Assembly: GCA_963977135.1 (NCBI GenBank)
Contig: CAXBNN010000012.1
Coordinates: 15,564 to 79,563 of the forward strand
From: UBA2040 sp963977135
GTDB taxonomy: Bacteria > Bacteroidota > Bacteroidia > Flavobacteriales_D > Crocinitomicaceae
Length of the DNA: 64,000 nt
Direction of reading: 5' to 3'
Of the stretch, positions 1 to 10,241 are shown one piece after another; position 1 is the first letter of the stretch; every line of letters begins with the position of its first letter. A program made the position numbers and the translations under genes. The notes under the pieces are model-generated. The model ran no database searches and was not told the DNA's origin. It saw nothing but the letters and a program-made list of their open reading frames with translations.

Positions 1-1249
1 CCAAGAGTTTAGAAACGTTGTTGTTTCTCACAAAGCTTTGATCGAAGCAGAATTAGAAGAACAAAAGAAAACAATTATCGCTGGTCTAGAAAAAGGTCAA
101 GTATTAGAAGGTATCGTGAAAAACGTTACTTCTTACGGTGTATTCATCGACTTGGGTGGTGTAGACGGATTGATTCACATTACAGATTTATCTTGGGGAC
201 GTGTTAACCACCCAGAAGAAATCGTTGAATTGGATCAGAAATTGAATGTTGTAATATTAGACTTCGATGACGATAAAAAACGTATTGCATTAGGATTGAA
301 ACAATTGCAACCACATCCATGGGATGCTTTGGACGGCGGAATGAACGTTGGAGACAAAGTGAAAGGGAAAGTTGTTGTTATGGCTGACTACGGTGCATTC
401 GTTGAAATCGCTCCAGGAGTAGAAGGTTTAATCCACGTTTCAGAAATGAGCTGGTCACAACACTTGCGTTCAGCACAAGATTTCATCAACGTTGGAGACG
501 AGGTTGAAGCAGTTATCTTGACTTTGGACAGAGAAGAAAGAAAAATGTCATTAGGTATCAAACAATTGATGCCAGATCCATGGGAAGGTATTGAAGCGAA
601 ATACGCTGTTAATACACGTCACCATGCAAAAGTTCGTAACTTCACTAACTTCGGTGTATTCGTAGAATTGGAAGAAGGTGTTGACGGATTGATCCATATT
701 TCTGACCTTTCTTGGCAGAAAAAAATCAAGCATCCATCAGAATTCTGTAAAGTAGGAGACGACATGGAAGTTGTGGTTTTAGAAATCGATAGAGACAACA
801 GAAGAATTTCTTTAGGTCACAAACAATTGGAAGAAAATCCATGGGAAGTATTCGCAACCATCTTCGGAGAAGGTTCAGTGCACCAAGGAACAATTATTGA
901 GAACAAAGACAAATCTGGAATCGTTGCTTTACCATACGGTGTAGAGGGTATTTGCCCAGCGAAACACTTACGTAAAGAAGACGGATCTAACGCGAAAATC
1001 GAAGAAACTTTAGATTTCAAAGTAATTGAATTCAACAAAGATTCTAAGAAAATCGTTGTGTCTCACACACGCATGTTTGAAGAAGGAGAAGATCGTCCAA
1101 CGACGAAAGCAGCAGCTGGTGGTAAAAAATCAGGTGGTTCTAATACTTCAAACGCAGTTAAATCTGTAAACAGCAGCGTTGAAAAATCTACATTAGGAGA
1201 TTTGGATGCATTGTCTGAATTGAAAAAGAAAATGGAAGGTGGAAAATAA
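1..1249 (+). CDS. rpsA: 30S ribosomal protein S1, 5'-truncated by the window edge
   Basis: Binds mRNA on the 30S subunit and helps load leaders that lack a Shine-Dalgarno site, which is the usual case in Bacteroidota. The open frame runs in from base 2 (QEFRNVVVSHKA), so the TTG at 38 is not the start and the true start lies outside the window. Four S1 OB-fold repeats are visible, each with the pattern YGVF/YGAF followed by GLIH and S(D/E)xSW; the last is more divergent (GVEGICPAKH). The C-terminal tail is Gly/Ser/Lys-rich. A terminator hairpin follows 25 bases after the stop. The family call is secure; only the N-terminal repeats are missing. Confidence 0.96.
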   Translation, partial: QEFRNVVVSHKALIEAELEEQKKTIIAGLEKGQVLEGIVKNVTSYGVFIDLGGVDGLIHITDLSWGRVNHPEEIVELDQKLNVVILDFDDDKKRIALGLKQLQPHPWDALDGGMNVGDKVKGKVVVMADYGAFVEIAPGVEGLIHVSEMSWSQHLRSAQDFINVGDEVEAVILTLDREERKMSLGIKQLMPDPWEGIEAKYAVNTRHHAKVRNFTNFGVFVELEEGVDGLIHISDLSWQKKIKHPSEFCKVGDDMEVVVLEIDRDNRRISLGHKQLEENPWEVFATIFGEGSVHQGTIIENKDKSGIVALPYGVEGICPAKHLRKEDGSNAKIEETLDFKVIEFNKDSKKIVVSHTRMFEEGEDRPTTKAAAGGKKSGGSNTSNAVKSVNSSVEKSTLGDLDALSELKKKMEGGK

Positions 1250-1271
1250 TTTCCAGCGACTATAATATAGA

Positions 1272-1303
1272 AAATGCCTCGATGACAATCGGGGCATTTT
1301 TTT
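1272..1303 (+). terminator. Rho-independent terminator of rpsA
   Basis: A 12-bp stem (AAATGCCTCGAT against ATCGGGGCATTT, one G-T pair) with a GACA loop is followed by a run of T. Confidence 0.9.
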
Positions 1304-1583
1304 GCTACATTAACATTGTTAAATTACACATTATCTGCAATTAAATGTATTATTGGTGAAATGTGAAAGAAATGTAAGATTGTCACGAGTAAGCGAGTTT
1401 ATACTTATTAAGACTAACATTTGCAAGTTTTAATACAGAAAAACGTTATACTTAGCAAAAAAAGGAAAAATACTACAATGTCCGCTGTAATAAATTGTGT
1501 ATCTTACCTTTTATCACAAACCTAAGCTCTATTTATTATGAAACTTTTTTGGTTAAAATTCCAAATTTGATAATGATAAATAA
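1304..1583. other. AT-rich leader without a gene
   Basis: Between the rpsA terminator and the sensor start I see no convincing open frame or RNA. The stretch around 1490-1510 (TTGTGTATCTTACC) may hold a weak Bacteroidota promoter for the sensor gene, but the match to TAnnTTTG is incomplete. Confidence 0.4.
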
Positions 1584-4500
1584 ATGCTAAAAAAGACTTC
1601 AACAAGCTCTAAATTATTTCTTCTAATCCTATTTTTTTATGGACTAGTAATTAGTATTGGAATTTTAGGTATTCGGGAAATAAAAACGATGCGCCGTAAT
1701 TCGGATAAGATGTACGACAATGTCGTATATCCACTGGTTCAACTATCCTCAGTACGATTTATGTATTTACGTGGAATCCGAACAACTGTGTTGCAATTAA
1801 AATCCAACGATATTACATTTGATGAATCACTGAAACAACTACATTTAGCAGAAGCCACAATGGACACACAATGGACTGCATATGTTAATACTGTCCAAAC
1901 GAAAGAAGAAGCAAAACTAGTTCAAGAAGCTCAGTTTTTCATGGGTGAAACGAACTTAGAAATAGAAACCCTCAAAGTTTTAATACATTTAGAAGATAAA
2001 GAAGCGTTAAAAGATTTTAGCTTAAAAAATTTAAACGAATCTATAAAAGAGACCGTTGATAAACTGACCACATTGATTAAATTCCAGGAGAAATTAGGAA
2101 ATCAATACAAAAATTCAAACTCAAACGTATATATCAATAGTAAGAATAATTTAATTTGGATTTTAGTTGCTTCGACGATAATCATACTATTATTCGGATA
2201 TTATATTTTCCGTGATATTCGCACATATATTAACGCTTTAAAAAAGTCAAATCAAAGTTTACTAAATAATGAACTGAAATATCGATCTGTATTTGAAAAT
2301 GCTGGGGATGGATTATTTCTTGTGGGTACAGATAAATTAATAAAGGATGTTAACTCTGTCGGTGTATCGTTAACAGGATACTCCTACGAGGAGTTATTGA
2401 AAATGAATCCGACGTTATTACATACAACTGAAGACCTTACCTCTCACCCATTCAAATGGGACTTATTAGGTCAGGGAAAACCTTTTGTTCGACAACATAA
2501 ATTAAGAAAAAAGGACGGCACTACTATTGATGTTGAAATGAATACCACTTTGGTCGGGGAAAATGAAATTCTCTCAGTCGTTCGAGATATTTCCGAACGA
2601 ATAAATACGGAAAAAAGGAAGAAAACAAGTGACGAAAAGTACGGAATTGCAGTTAAAAACAGTCTCGATACAATAATAATAAGCACTTTTCCTGAAGGAG
2701 TATTTGTTGAGCTGAATCCTCGTTTTAGTCAGCTTTTTGGCTATTCCAGAGAAGAATCTCTAGGTAAAAAATCCATTGATCTTAATTTACATTTGGATTT
2801 AGATACAAGAGTTGAAATTTATAATGAAATATCAGCTGAAGGCTTTACAAAAAATAGAGAAGTAGTTTTTCGAAACAAAAAGGGTGACGAAATAAATTGT
2901 CTTGTTACTTCTAACCTTTTCCACATTGAAGAAGAAGCATTCTTGTATACTGTAATAAAGGATATAACGGATCAGAAAAAATCAGAAGAAAAACTGGTTA
3001 ATTTAGATAGGAAAATAACGGAATTAATAGATTCAACAAATGCCGTGATTTGGGAATCCGAAGCCGAAACATTCACCTTGACATACGTAAATCCAGTTGT
3101 TGAAAAACTATTTGGTTACTCAACAGATGAATGGTATACCGATTTGTTCTGGAAAAACCACATCTACATTGATGACAGAGAAACTACGGCAAGTCACTAT
3201 TATGAACAAGCTAAAAAATCGATTGGACACACTCTGGAATATCGTTTTGTGAAAAGCAATGGTCAAGTAATCTGGATCCGTGATATAGTAAATATTATCG
3301 AAGAAAAAGGCAAACCGAAATGGATTCGAGGTATTATGATTGATATTACAGCAAATAAAAATGCGGAAAATGAATTATTGGACTCTAATGCACGATTACG
3401 ATTAGCTACAAAATCAGGAAACATCGGCGTTTTTGATCTAGATTATGTAAAAAAAGAGTTGACATGGGATGATTACTGCTATAATCTTTATGGTGTCACA
3501 CGTGAACAATTCCCCAACCCTTTTGAAGTCATTTACACATCACTCCATCCTGAAGATCATGATTTAGCAAAAGTAAATGGTCCGTCAAATTCTAAAGATT
3601 CAACAGAATATAACGCCGTTTATAGAATCGTTAGACCAGATAAGAAAATAAGAGTTCTGGAAACTTCAGCCATGGTTATAAGAGACTCAGCGGGTGCAGT
3701 TTTGCGAATTATTGGTGTGCACAAAGATATTACTGAAAAGAAAAAAGCTGATCAGGAGCTAAGAGATTTAACTACACGATTACAATTAGCAACCACATCC
3801 GCCCACATTGGAATTTTCGATTTGGATTTGATTAATACAGAATTAATCTGGGACGATGTTTCGTTCAAAATATTTGGAGTTTCTGAAAAGGGAATTGAAA
3901 ACCCATATGACGCTTCGACAAAAGCAATTCATCCTGATGACCTTAAAGGCGTATTAGACTATAGATTATCCAAAATCCAAAATGGAGATGATTATTTTTA
4001 TACGTTTAGAATTCTTTGGCCAAATGAAGAAGTGCGGCACATTGAATCTAGCGCTTTGATTCTTAGAGATTCAACTGGTAAGGCTACCCGTATGATTGGA
4101 GTAAATAGAGATATTACAGAATCCAAACTTGCTGAAATTAATTTAATAGAGCTCACGACTCGTTTACAATTGGCGACAACTTCAACAAATATTGGAATAT
4201 ATGATTGGGATCTCACAATTAATAACCTACATTGGGATGAGACAACTTACAATATGCACGGTATTTCTTCTGAAAATTGTTTAAATCCGAAAGAAGCATT
4301 AATTATGGCTATACATCCCGATCAAAGAGATGAAGCTTTGGAGTTTATTGTGAATTCAATCAAATCAGCCCGTGAATTCAAGTATGTTTATAAAATTGTT
4401 TTACCGAGTAATGAAGAGCGATACATTGAATCCAATTCAATAATTCTTAGGAATGAAAGTACTGGAAGAGCGACAAGGATGATTGGGGTAAGTAGGGATA

Positions 4501-5354
4501 TTACTGAACTCAAAGAAGCTCAAAAATCACTTCAAAACATGAATATTCTGCTAGAGGAAAAAGTGGCCATTCGCACAGAAGATTTGGAGCTGGCAAATAA
4601 AAAGATTAATGACAGTATAAATTACGCTCAAAATATTCAACTGGCAATACTCTCTAAACCTGATGATTGTTTTAAAGTTTTTCCTGAGTCGTTTATGCTT
4701 TGGAAACCAAAAGATGTTGTAAGCGGTGATTTCATGTGGAGTCATTCGAACGATAAATACAAATATATTGCTGTTATTGATTGCACTGGGCATGGGGTTC
4801 CTGGAGCCTTACTGAGCATAGTGGCTAAACAGATTTTGGACAGGATTGTAATTACCGAAGGAATTGAAGACCCACAGAACATTCTAATTAATCTTGACAG
4901 AGCCATAATATCTACATTAAGACAAGATAATAATGCTGCAACGGATGGAATGGATATTGCCTTGTGCAGAATTGATCAAAAGAATAAATTTATAGTTTTT
5001 GCTGGTGCCCAACGACCCTTGTTCTATTTTAACAGTAAGTCAATTATTGAAATACCAGGTAGCAAGCTTGGCATTGGAGGTATCATGGGCATTAATGGCA
5101 AAAAATCTTTCAATCAAATTGGATTTCAATATGAACCAGGTCAAGTCGTTTATTTAACATCTGACGGCTATTACGCTCAATTTGGCGGCAAAGAAGGTAA
5201 AAAATTGATGAAAAGCAGATTCTCAGACTATTTACTAGACATTTCAAACAAACCAATTACAGAGCAAGGAGGTTTATTAAACCAACATCTGGTTGCATGG
5301 CAAGGAGAAGAAGAACAAGTTGATGACGTACTCGTTATTGGAATTCAGTTATAA
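1584..5354 (+). CDS. Multi-PAS membrane sensor with SpoIIE-type (PP2C) phosphatase output
   Basis: A 1256-residue signalling protein. Residues about 10-30 and 190-210 are membrane helices flanking a helical sensor region of four-helix-bundle type. A series of PAS domains follows (roughly 225-1000). The last three are close internal duplicates, each starting with TRLxLAT and ending with RxIGVxRDITE. A short coiled coil leads to a SpoIIE/PP2C domain at about 1029-1256 with the family motifs SGDFMW, DCTGHGVPGALLS and LTSDGYY. Known family members dephosphorylate anti-anti-sigma or similar partners, so the output is probably partner switching rather than phosphotransfer. No partner gene lies next to it. 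The stimulus is unknown. Confidence 0.9.
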   Translation: MLKKTSTSSKLFLLILFFYGLVISIGILGIREIKTMRRNSDKMYDNVVYPLVQLSSVRFMYLRGIRTTVLQLKSNDITFDESLKQLHLAEATMDTQWTAYVNTVQTKEEAKLVQEAQFFMGETNLEIETLKVLIHLEDKEALKDFSLKNLNESIKETVDKLTTLIKFQEKLGNQYKNSNSNVYINSKNNLIWILVASTIIILLFGYYIFRDIRTYINALKKSNQSLLNNELKYRSVFENAGDGLFLVGTDKLIKDVNSVGVSLTGYSYEELLKMNPTLLHTTEDLTSHPFKWDLLGQGKPFVRQHKLRKKDGTTIDVEMNTTLVGENEILSVVRDISERINTEKRKKTSDEKYGIAVKNSLDTIIISTFPEGVFVELNPRFSQLFGYSREESLGKKSIDLNLHLDLDTRVEIYNEISAEGFTKNREVVFRNKKGDEINCLVTSNLFHIEEEAFLYTVIKDITDQKKSEEKLVNLDRKITELIDSTNAVIWESEAETFTLTYVNPVVEKLFGYSTDEWYTDLFWKNHIYIDDRETTASHYYEQAKKSIGHTLEYRFVKSNGQVIWIRDIVNIIEEKGKPKWIRGIMIDITANKNAENELLDSNARLRLATKSGNIGVFDLDYVKKELTWDDYCYNLYGVTREQFPNPFEVIYTSLHPEDHDLAKVNGPSNSKDSTEYNAVYRIVRPDKKIRVLETSAMVIRDSAGAVLRIIGVHKDITEKKKADQELRDLTTRLQLATTSAHIGIFDLDLINTELIWDDVSFKIFGVSEKGIENPYDASTKAIHPDDLKGVLDYRLSKIQNGDDYFYTFRILWPNEEVRHIESSALILRDSTGKATRMIGVNRDITESKLAEINLIELTTRLQLATTSTNIGIYDWDLTINNLHWDETTYNMHGISSENCLNPKEALIMAIHPDQRDEALEFIVNSIKSAREFKYVYKIVLPSNEERYIESNSIILRNESTGRATRMIGVSRDITELKEAQKSLQNMNILLEEKVAIRTEDLELANKKINDSINYAQNIQLAILSKPDDCFKVFPESFMLWKPKDVVSGDFMWSHSNDKYKYIAVIDCTGHGVPGALLSIVAKQILDRIVITEGIEDPQNILINLDRAIISTLRQDNNAATDGMDIALCRIDQKNKFIVFAGAQRPLFYFNSKSIIEIPGSKLGIGGIMGINGKKSFNQIGFQYEPGQVVYLTSDGYYAQFGGKEGKKLMKSRFSDYLLDISNKPITEQGGLLNQHLVAWQGEEEQVDDVLVIGIQL

Positions 5355-5392
5355 AACTATTTCTTAAAAAAAACTATAATTAGCAAGTTAAC

Positions 5393-5935
5393 TTAAACCC
5401 TAGCCTCGGCCAATTTCCTTGGATTTACTTTGCTTTTTCTAATTCTGCAACTGACAACTTTGTATTCAGGGCACATTGCCTCTGTGCAGTGTTCGTCAGA
5501 AGTAATAAGGTTCAGCATAATTATGGAAAATGAAACGTTGAACTCAAAATTCCTTCTCTCTTTTCATCTGTAACAATAGCTTTAATGTCAACTTTCCCTC
5601 TTGGACTTTCCACACAAACGAAGTCTCCATGTCTAACTCCTTCTTTTGTAGCATTTTTTGGGTTGTTCAATAAAACACCCTCAGTTAAAATATCTACATT
5701 TCCTGTTCTACATGTCATTGCACCACAATTGGAATGCTCTAATTCAGGGTTTGTAGTAATGATGCACGGGAAGTCTTTTTCATGTCGTTCTACTTCTCAA
5801 GATTTTTCATAATTGAAAAAGGAGAATTGTCCTTTCCGTTTTTAAAATCTTCAATGTGAAGTATTTGTGTATATGTTCCATCGGCAAGTATTGGCCCTAC
5901 TTTTGATCCTAATTTCCTGCAAATAAGCTCGTTCG
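5393..5935 (-). pseudogene. Decayed 3' end of a molybdopterin oxidoreductase (formate dehydrogenase-like)
   Basis: Read on the minus strand, three frames together give the C-terminal, molybdopterin-dinucleotide-binding end of a family oxidoreductase: KVGPILADGTYTQILHIEDF (about 5910-5850), then FPCIITTNPELEHSNCGAMT running into DILTEGVLLNNPKNATKEGV and HGDFVCVESPRGKVDI (about 5785-5560), then LNLITSDEHCTEAMCPEYKV ending at a TAA at 5393. The pieces are separated by a stop and at least two frameshifts, one right after HFP near 5520. No N-terminal part or cofactor genes are present. I infer a relic of a once complete gene. A plus-strand open frame at 5585-5812 is the antisense of this relic. 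Confidence 0.6.
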
Positions 5936-6019
5936 GTTTTTATTGCTAAATTAGATTTTACATACTACCCAGCGAATCTTTCAAAACCGCTGAGCTTCTA
6001 CTAATTAGACTATTGGCTT

Positions 6020-6736
6020 ATGATAAAACTCTTCCGAAATATTCGCAAAAACCTGCTGAACGAGGGTAAAACGGGTAAGTACTTTAAATATGCAATTGGC
6101 GAGATTATTCTTGTAGTGATTGGTATTTTGATTGCTTTGGCAATTAATAATTGGAATGAACACAGGAAGCAGAAAGCAACTATTTATAGTATATATCAAA
6201 TTATCAAAGAAGACATCCTGGTTGATATTACGGAAATAAATTCCTTTGTAAATGACTATGAAAACATTAGAAAACCCGCTTTTGAGGCAGTTTTAAACAA
6301 TAACCTTTTAAAAGAAGAATATTTAAAACACCCTGAATATATAACTGTTTTGACAGGCTTTAAAGATTTTGCAATTAATCTCCGTGGTTTAGAATTACTA
6401 AAAAATCAATTGAATAACATTAGCGTTGGTAAACAAAATCTTGCTTCGCAAATAAATATATTCTACAATCAACATCTCATAGAAATCAATGTAGCCAATT
6501 CTGAATTGATGCGTGAATTCACGTATAATATCAACGAACGTAAAAAATTGCCATGGTTTTCGTCCTTATACTTACGCAATGAAACGGATGAAGCCATTGA
6601 CTATATTATTGATAATCCAATAGAAAAAAATCGGATTACGATGTACTATTTAGTTTATGGAATATATGTTCAAGAATTAAAGAAATTCAAATTAGATGGG
6701 GAAGCCATTGTTAAACAAATAGATGCCATTAATTAA
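6020..6736 (+). CDS. DUF6090 family membrane protein
   Basis: 238 residues starting with the family's characteristic N-terminus (MIKLFRNIRKNLL, then GKTGKYFKYAIGEI), followed by one membrane helix (about 28-43, ILVVIGILIALAI) and NNWNE. The rest is a helical extracytoplasmic domain without recognisable catalytic motifs. Such proteins are common, often in several copies, in Bacteroidota; their function is not known. It is followed after 51 bases by a cupin lipoprotein on the same strand, which may be cotranscribed. Confidence 0.8.
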   Translation: MIKLFRNIRKNLLNEGKTGKYFKYAIGEIILVVIGILIALAINNWNEHRKQKATIYSIYQIIKEDILVDITEINSFVNDYENIRKPAFEAVLNNNLLKEEYLKHPEYITVLTGFKDFAINLRGLELLKNQLNNISVGKQNLASQINIFYNQHLIEINVANSELMREFTYNINERKKLPWFSSLYLRNETDEAIDYIIDNPIEKNRITMYYLVYGIYVQELKKFKLDGEAIVKQIDAIN

Positions 6737-6787
6737 TTTAAGAAGAAGATGATAAAGCTCCTCAGAAAAACCAATCTTGAGCCCACG

Positions 6788-7165
6788 ATGGCAAAGAAAT
6801 ATTTAGGTATAATTCTTCTTTTCATTTCTTTGATAAGCTGCAAGGAAAAGAATTCATTGCCGGATCCATTAAAAGCTGGTTGGAATAATCAAGCAGTTTG
6901 CGAAGTAGTAGAAGAAAACTCAAAATTGAGGGTTCTCAAATGCACATTTTCCCCAGGGGTTGGTCATGAACGGCATTATCACCCTGCACATTTCGGATAC
7001 ACGATAAAAGGAAGTAAATTCCGAATCACCGACACAACCGGTACGCGTGAAGTCGACGTTCCAACAGGATACGAATTTTATAACGAAGGAATTGAATGGC
7101 ATGAGGTTCTGAATATTGGAGACTGCACTGCTGTGTTTTTGATCCTGGAACCAAAAACACGGTAA
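6788..7165 (+). CDS. Cupin-domain lipoprotein
   Basis: 125 residues. I chose the ATG at 6788 because it gives a standard lipoprotein signal (MAKKYLGIILLFISLISC) with the lipid-bearing Cys at 18; an upstream in-frame ATG at 6749 would add 13 residues before it. The mature part has a single cupin fold with metal-ligand-like histidines (GHERHYHPAHFGY) and a later IEWHEV histidine. A small RmlC-like cupin of this kind may bind a metal or a sugar; no substrate can be named. Confidence 0.75.
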   Translation: MAKKYLGIILLFISLISCKEKNSLPDPLKAGWNNQAVCEVVEENSKLRVLKCTFSPGVGHERHYHPAHFGYTIKGSKFRITDTTGTREVDVPTGYEFYNEGIEWHEVLNIGDCTAVFLILEPKTR

Positions 7166-7330
7166 AAGATTGATTTTGAATAATTAAATTTTAACTTGAT
7201 TCAAATATCAACCGCTTCATATTGAATGCTACGATACTGATTGATTAAATACTATTTCGATTGAATTCACTATATTAGTATTCAACTACTCAACAAGACA
7301 TTCACAAACTACAATAAACGATAGTCAACA

Positions 7331-9397
7331 ATGAAAAAAATCTTTTTTTTACTCATCCCCTTTACATTTTGTGTAAACACTATTATTTGTCAAGAAGATC
7401 CTTATCTGTGGTTAGAGGAGATAGAAAGCCAAAAATCCATGAAATGGGTTCAAGAGCAAAATGAGAAATCCTCAAAAGTTTTTGAAAACGCACCAGGTTT
7501 TGCCGAGTTAAAAGAACAATTTCTTCAATCCATGAACGACGAGGAAAAAATTGATTATCCTAGTGTAGTTCAAGACATGGTCTACAATTTCTGGAAGAAT
7601 GAAGAACATGTTCGAGGGATTTGGAGACGAACAAAAAAGTCGCTTTATCTACAAAATAAATGTGAATGGGAAACTGTATTGGATTTGGACGCACTTTCCG
7701 AAAAAGATGGTGCAAAATGGGTTTTCCACGGAGCAAATTGGCTTGAACCAAACTTTGACCGCTGTCTCATTTCTCTTTCAAATGGCGGAACGGATGAAGA
7801 TATTATTCGTGAGTTTGATGTGCGCAAAAAAGAATTCGTTTCCGGTGGTTTCGAGCTTCCTCCCAGTAAAGGTGGAGCAGCATGGGTAAATCAGGATGAA
7901 ATATTAATCGCTCGTTCATACGGCGAAGGAACAATGACGACTTCTGGCTATCCTCGAATTGTGAAGAGATTAAAACGTGGTCAACCTTTGGATGATGCTG
8001 AGATCGTCTTTGAAGAAAAAGATGATATAATGGGCGTTTGGCCAGGAAGTGGTTTTGTAGATGGCAAGCGACGAATTACCCTGTACAAAGCGATTTCCAC
8101 TTTTTCACATGAAATCTACTTTTGGAGGGACAATAAATTCGTTCTTTTTGATTTGCCTAATGATTCAGAACCAAAAGATATGTATGCTGGAATGCAAATG
8201 GTAAGGCTGAACTCTGATTGGGCAGTAAATGGAACTACCTTCAAATCGGGTGACCTAGTTAGTGTGAATGAAGAATCTCTATTAGCAGGAAAACTTGATG
8301 TTCATTTAATCTACCACCCTGATTCCAAAACAAGTATTGAAGGTGTAACTGTAACGAAAGATGGCGTATTGTTGAATACAATTCAAAATGTACAAAGTGT
8401 ATTGTATATGATGAATTTTAAGGAAGGCAAATGGAAGGTTTCCAAAATGGACACACCTCAATTTGGAAAAATTAATCTGATAGATGCCGATCGAAAAGAA
8501 AGCGGATTCTTTTACCAATTCAGTAATTTCATTACTCCCCCTACCCTCTATTTTAAAGAAGGTCAAAAGACTACTGTTGTTCGTCAAGGCAAGAAAAAAT
8601 TCAATGCCGACAATCTAGAGGTTCACCAATATGAAGTAAAATCCAAAGATGGAACGACAGTTCCTTATTTTATTGTTCATAAAAAGGATATTAAACTCGA
8701 TGGAACGAATCCAACCTTAGTTTATGCTTATGGAGGTTTCAATGTTTCTTCAACACCAAATTATAGCACTAGAACTGGAATTGGGTGGCTTGAGAAAGGT
8801 GGTGTTTATGTATTGGCTAACATTCGTGGCGGTGGCGAATTCGGACCAACCTGGCACCAAGCGGCAATGAAAGAAAAACGTCAAAATGCGTATGATGACT
8901 TTTACGCCGTAAGTGAAGATGTAATTAAACGAAAAATATCATCACCTAAACATCTTGGAGCATTTGGTTGGAGCAACGGTGGTTTAATGGCTGGAGTTGT
9001 GGCAACTCAGCGTCCAGATTTATTCAATGCGGTAATTATTGGAGCTCCACTACTCGATATGAAACGCTATAATAAAATGCTTGCTGGTGCGAGTTGGATG
9101 GGTGAATTTGGTAATCCAGACATTGAAAAAGACTGGGCGTATATTCAAAAATATTCTCCTTACCATAATGTTTTTGAGGACAAAGAGTATCCGGAAGTTT
9201 TTATCATTACTTCAACAAAGGATGATCGCGTGCATCCGGGACATGCCAGAAAAATGGCAGCTAAAATGATGGAACAAGGTCATCCCCTATTCTATTTCGA
9301 AACTATAGAAGGTGGACATGGCGCTTCATCAACCAATGAACAAGCAGCCACAAATGAGGCAATGATGTTCACCTATTTGAAAATGAAATTGATGTGA
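7331..9397 (+). CDS. Secreted prolyl oligopeptidase family serine peptidase (S9A)
   Basis: 688 residues with an N-terminal signal peptide (cleavage likely after the Cys-Gln near residue 21). The N-terminal two thirds form the beta-propeller of the family; the C-terminal third is the alpha/beta hydrolase domain. The catalytic triad is visible: Ser548 in GWSNGGL, Asp in STKDDRV (about 631-632) and His663 in EGGHGA. The ANIRGGGEFGPTWH motif is typical of S9A peptidases. Expected role is cleavage of proline-containing oligopeptides in the periplasm. It stands alone on the strand. The family is secure; preference for prolyl bonds is inferred. Confidence 0.93.
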   Translation: MKKIFFLLIPFTFCVNTIICQEDPYLWLEEIESQKSMKWVQEQNEKSSKVFENAPGFAELKEQFLQSMNDEEKIDYPSVVQDMVYNFWKNEEHVRGIWRRTKKSLYLQNKCEWETVLDLDALSEKDGAKWVFHGANWLEPNFDRCLISLSNGGTDEDIIREFDVRKKEFVSGGFELPPSKGGAAWVNQDEILIARSYGEGTMTTSGYPRIVKRLKRGQPLDDAEIVFEEKDDIMGVWPGSGFVDGKRRITLYKAISTFSHEIYFWRDNKFVLFDLPNDSEPKDMYAGMQMVRLNSDWAVNGTTFKSGDLVSVNEESLLAGKLDVHLIYHPDSKTSIEGVTVTKDGVLLNTIQNVQSVLYMMNFKEGKWKVSKMDTPQFGKINLIDADRKESGFFYQFSNFITPPTLYFKEGQKTTVVRQGKKKFNADNLEVHQYEVKSKDGTTVPYFIVHKKDIKLDGTNPTLVYAYGGFNVSSTPNYSTRTGIGWLEKGGVYVLANIRGGGEFGPTWHQAAMKEKRQNAYDDFYAVSEDVIKRKISSPKHLGAFGWSNGGLMAGVVATQRPDLFNAVIIGAPLLDMKRYNKMLAGASWMGEFGNPDIEKDWAYIQKYSPYHNVFEDKEYPEVFIITSTKDDRVHPGHARKMAAKMMEQGHPLFYFETIEGGHGASSTNEQAATNEAMMFTYLKMKLM

Positions 9398-9485
9398 TAA
9401 AAAACTTCGTGAAAGTTTAAGATATTCCGTAAATTGTAGCCATAATTCAAGTTTCATTTCTAATTCATTGACCTACAAAGTAGTT

Positions 9486-10241
9486 ATGTGCAAAGTCTGT
9501 TTATTTTTTATTTCTATTATTTTACTCTCGACAGGATGCAAAAAATACAAAGTGGAAGATTTAAAACCAATCGAAGAGCCAAAATTGAGTAAAGAACTAA
9601 AAATACTGAACCCACAGGATAAAATATGGGCGCATAGAGTCAACTCTCTAACGAATATTGAAGACAGAATACAGGAGTTTTACGGCATAGAGATTGACAT
9701 TTTTTATAACTATGCAAACAATAACTTTGAAGTAAAGCATGACTTGGATTCCTCTGGAATAGATCTTGAGTTTTTTATTGATTCGGTTCAGAAAGTAAAA
9801 AAAGTCTCATATTGGTTTGATTACAAAAATCTCAATGAACATACCGAATCAGGAATTTCAAAACTGTGTTCTATCCTATTTGAGCGGGAACTAGAAAATG
9901 TATCTTTAGTAGAATCTTATTTTAGTAACGAGTTAATAGGCTTTTATGGAAAAGTGGCTACTTCCTATTGGGTTTCAGCAACAGAGATTCCCAACCAACA
10001 AGAAGATCGGGACAATTTATATAAAGAGAACTATAAATTCATTAACGACTTGAATACCAAAATGATATCAGCCACGTATGAAATGAATGGCTTTTTAGAG
10101 CATTATTTTCCCCAGCACCGAATCAATCACTGGATGTCTGGAGATCTTACTAATGCGCAAATATCTGAACTTGCAGAAATGGCTCTTTCGCCCAATGTGA
10201 ATATAATACTTGTTGATGGTAATGAAAATTACCTAAACTGA
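9486..10241 (+). CDS. GDPD-like/FAM151-type lipoprotein
   Basis: 251 residues from the ATG at 9486; a TTG at 9468 is possible but the ATG gives a clean lipoprotein signal (LLSTGC, Cys18). The body has the signature of TIM-barrel phosphodiesterase-like proteins: WAHRVNS near residue 55, then YGIEIDIFYN and FEVKHD. These correspond to the His and Glu-x-Asp positions used for metal binding in glycerophosphodiester phosphodiesterases. The second catalytic His region is less clear. Likely an outer-surface or periplasmic lipoprotein acting on a phosphodiester or glycan; the substrate is unknown. Confidence 0.6.
   Translation: MCKVCLFFISIILLSTGCKKYKVEDLKPIEEPKLSKELKILNPQDKIWAHRVNSLTNIEDRIQEFYGIEIDIFYNYANNNFEVKHDLDSSGIDLEFFIDSVQKVKKVSYWFDYKNLNEHTESGISKLCSILFERELENVSLVESYFSNELIGFYGKVATSYWVSATEIPNQQEDRDNLYKENYKFINDLNTKMISATYEMNGFLEHYFPQHRINHWMSGDLTNAQISELAEMALSPNVNIILVDGNENYLN

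Noticed and set aside
5585..5812. Plus-strand 75-codon open frame
   Set aside because: It is antisense to the decayed molybdopterin oxidoreductase and has no family resemblance.
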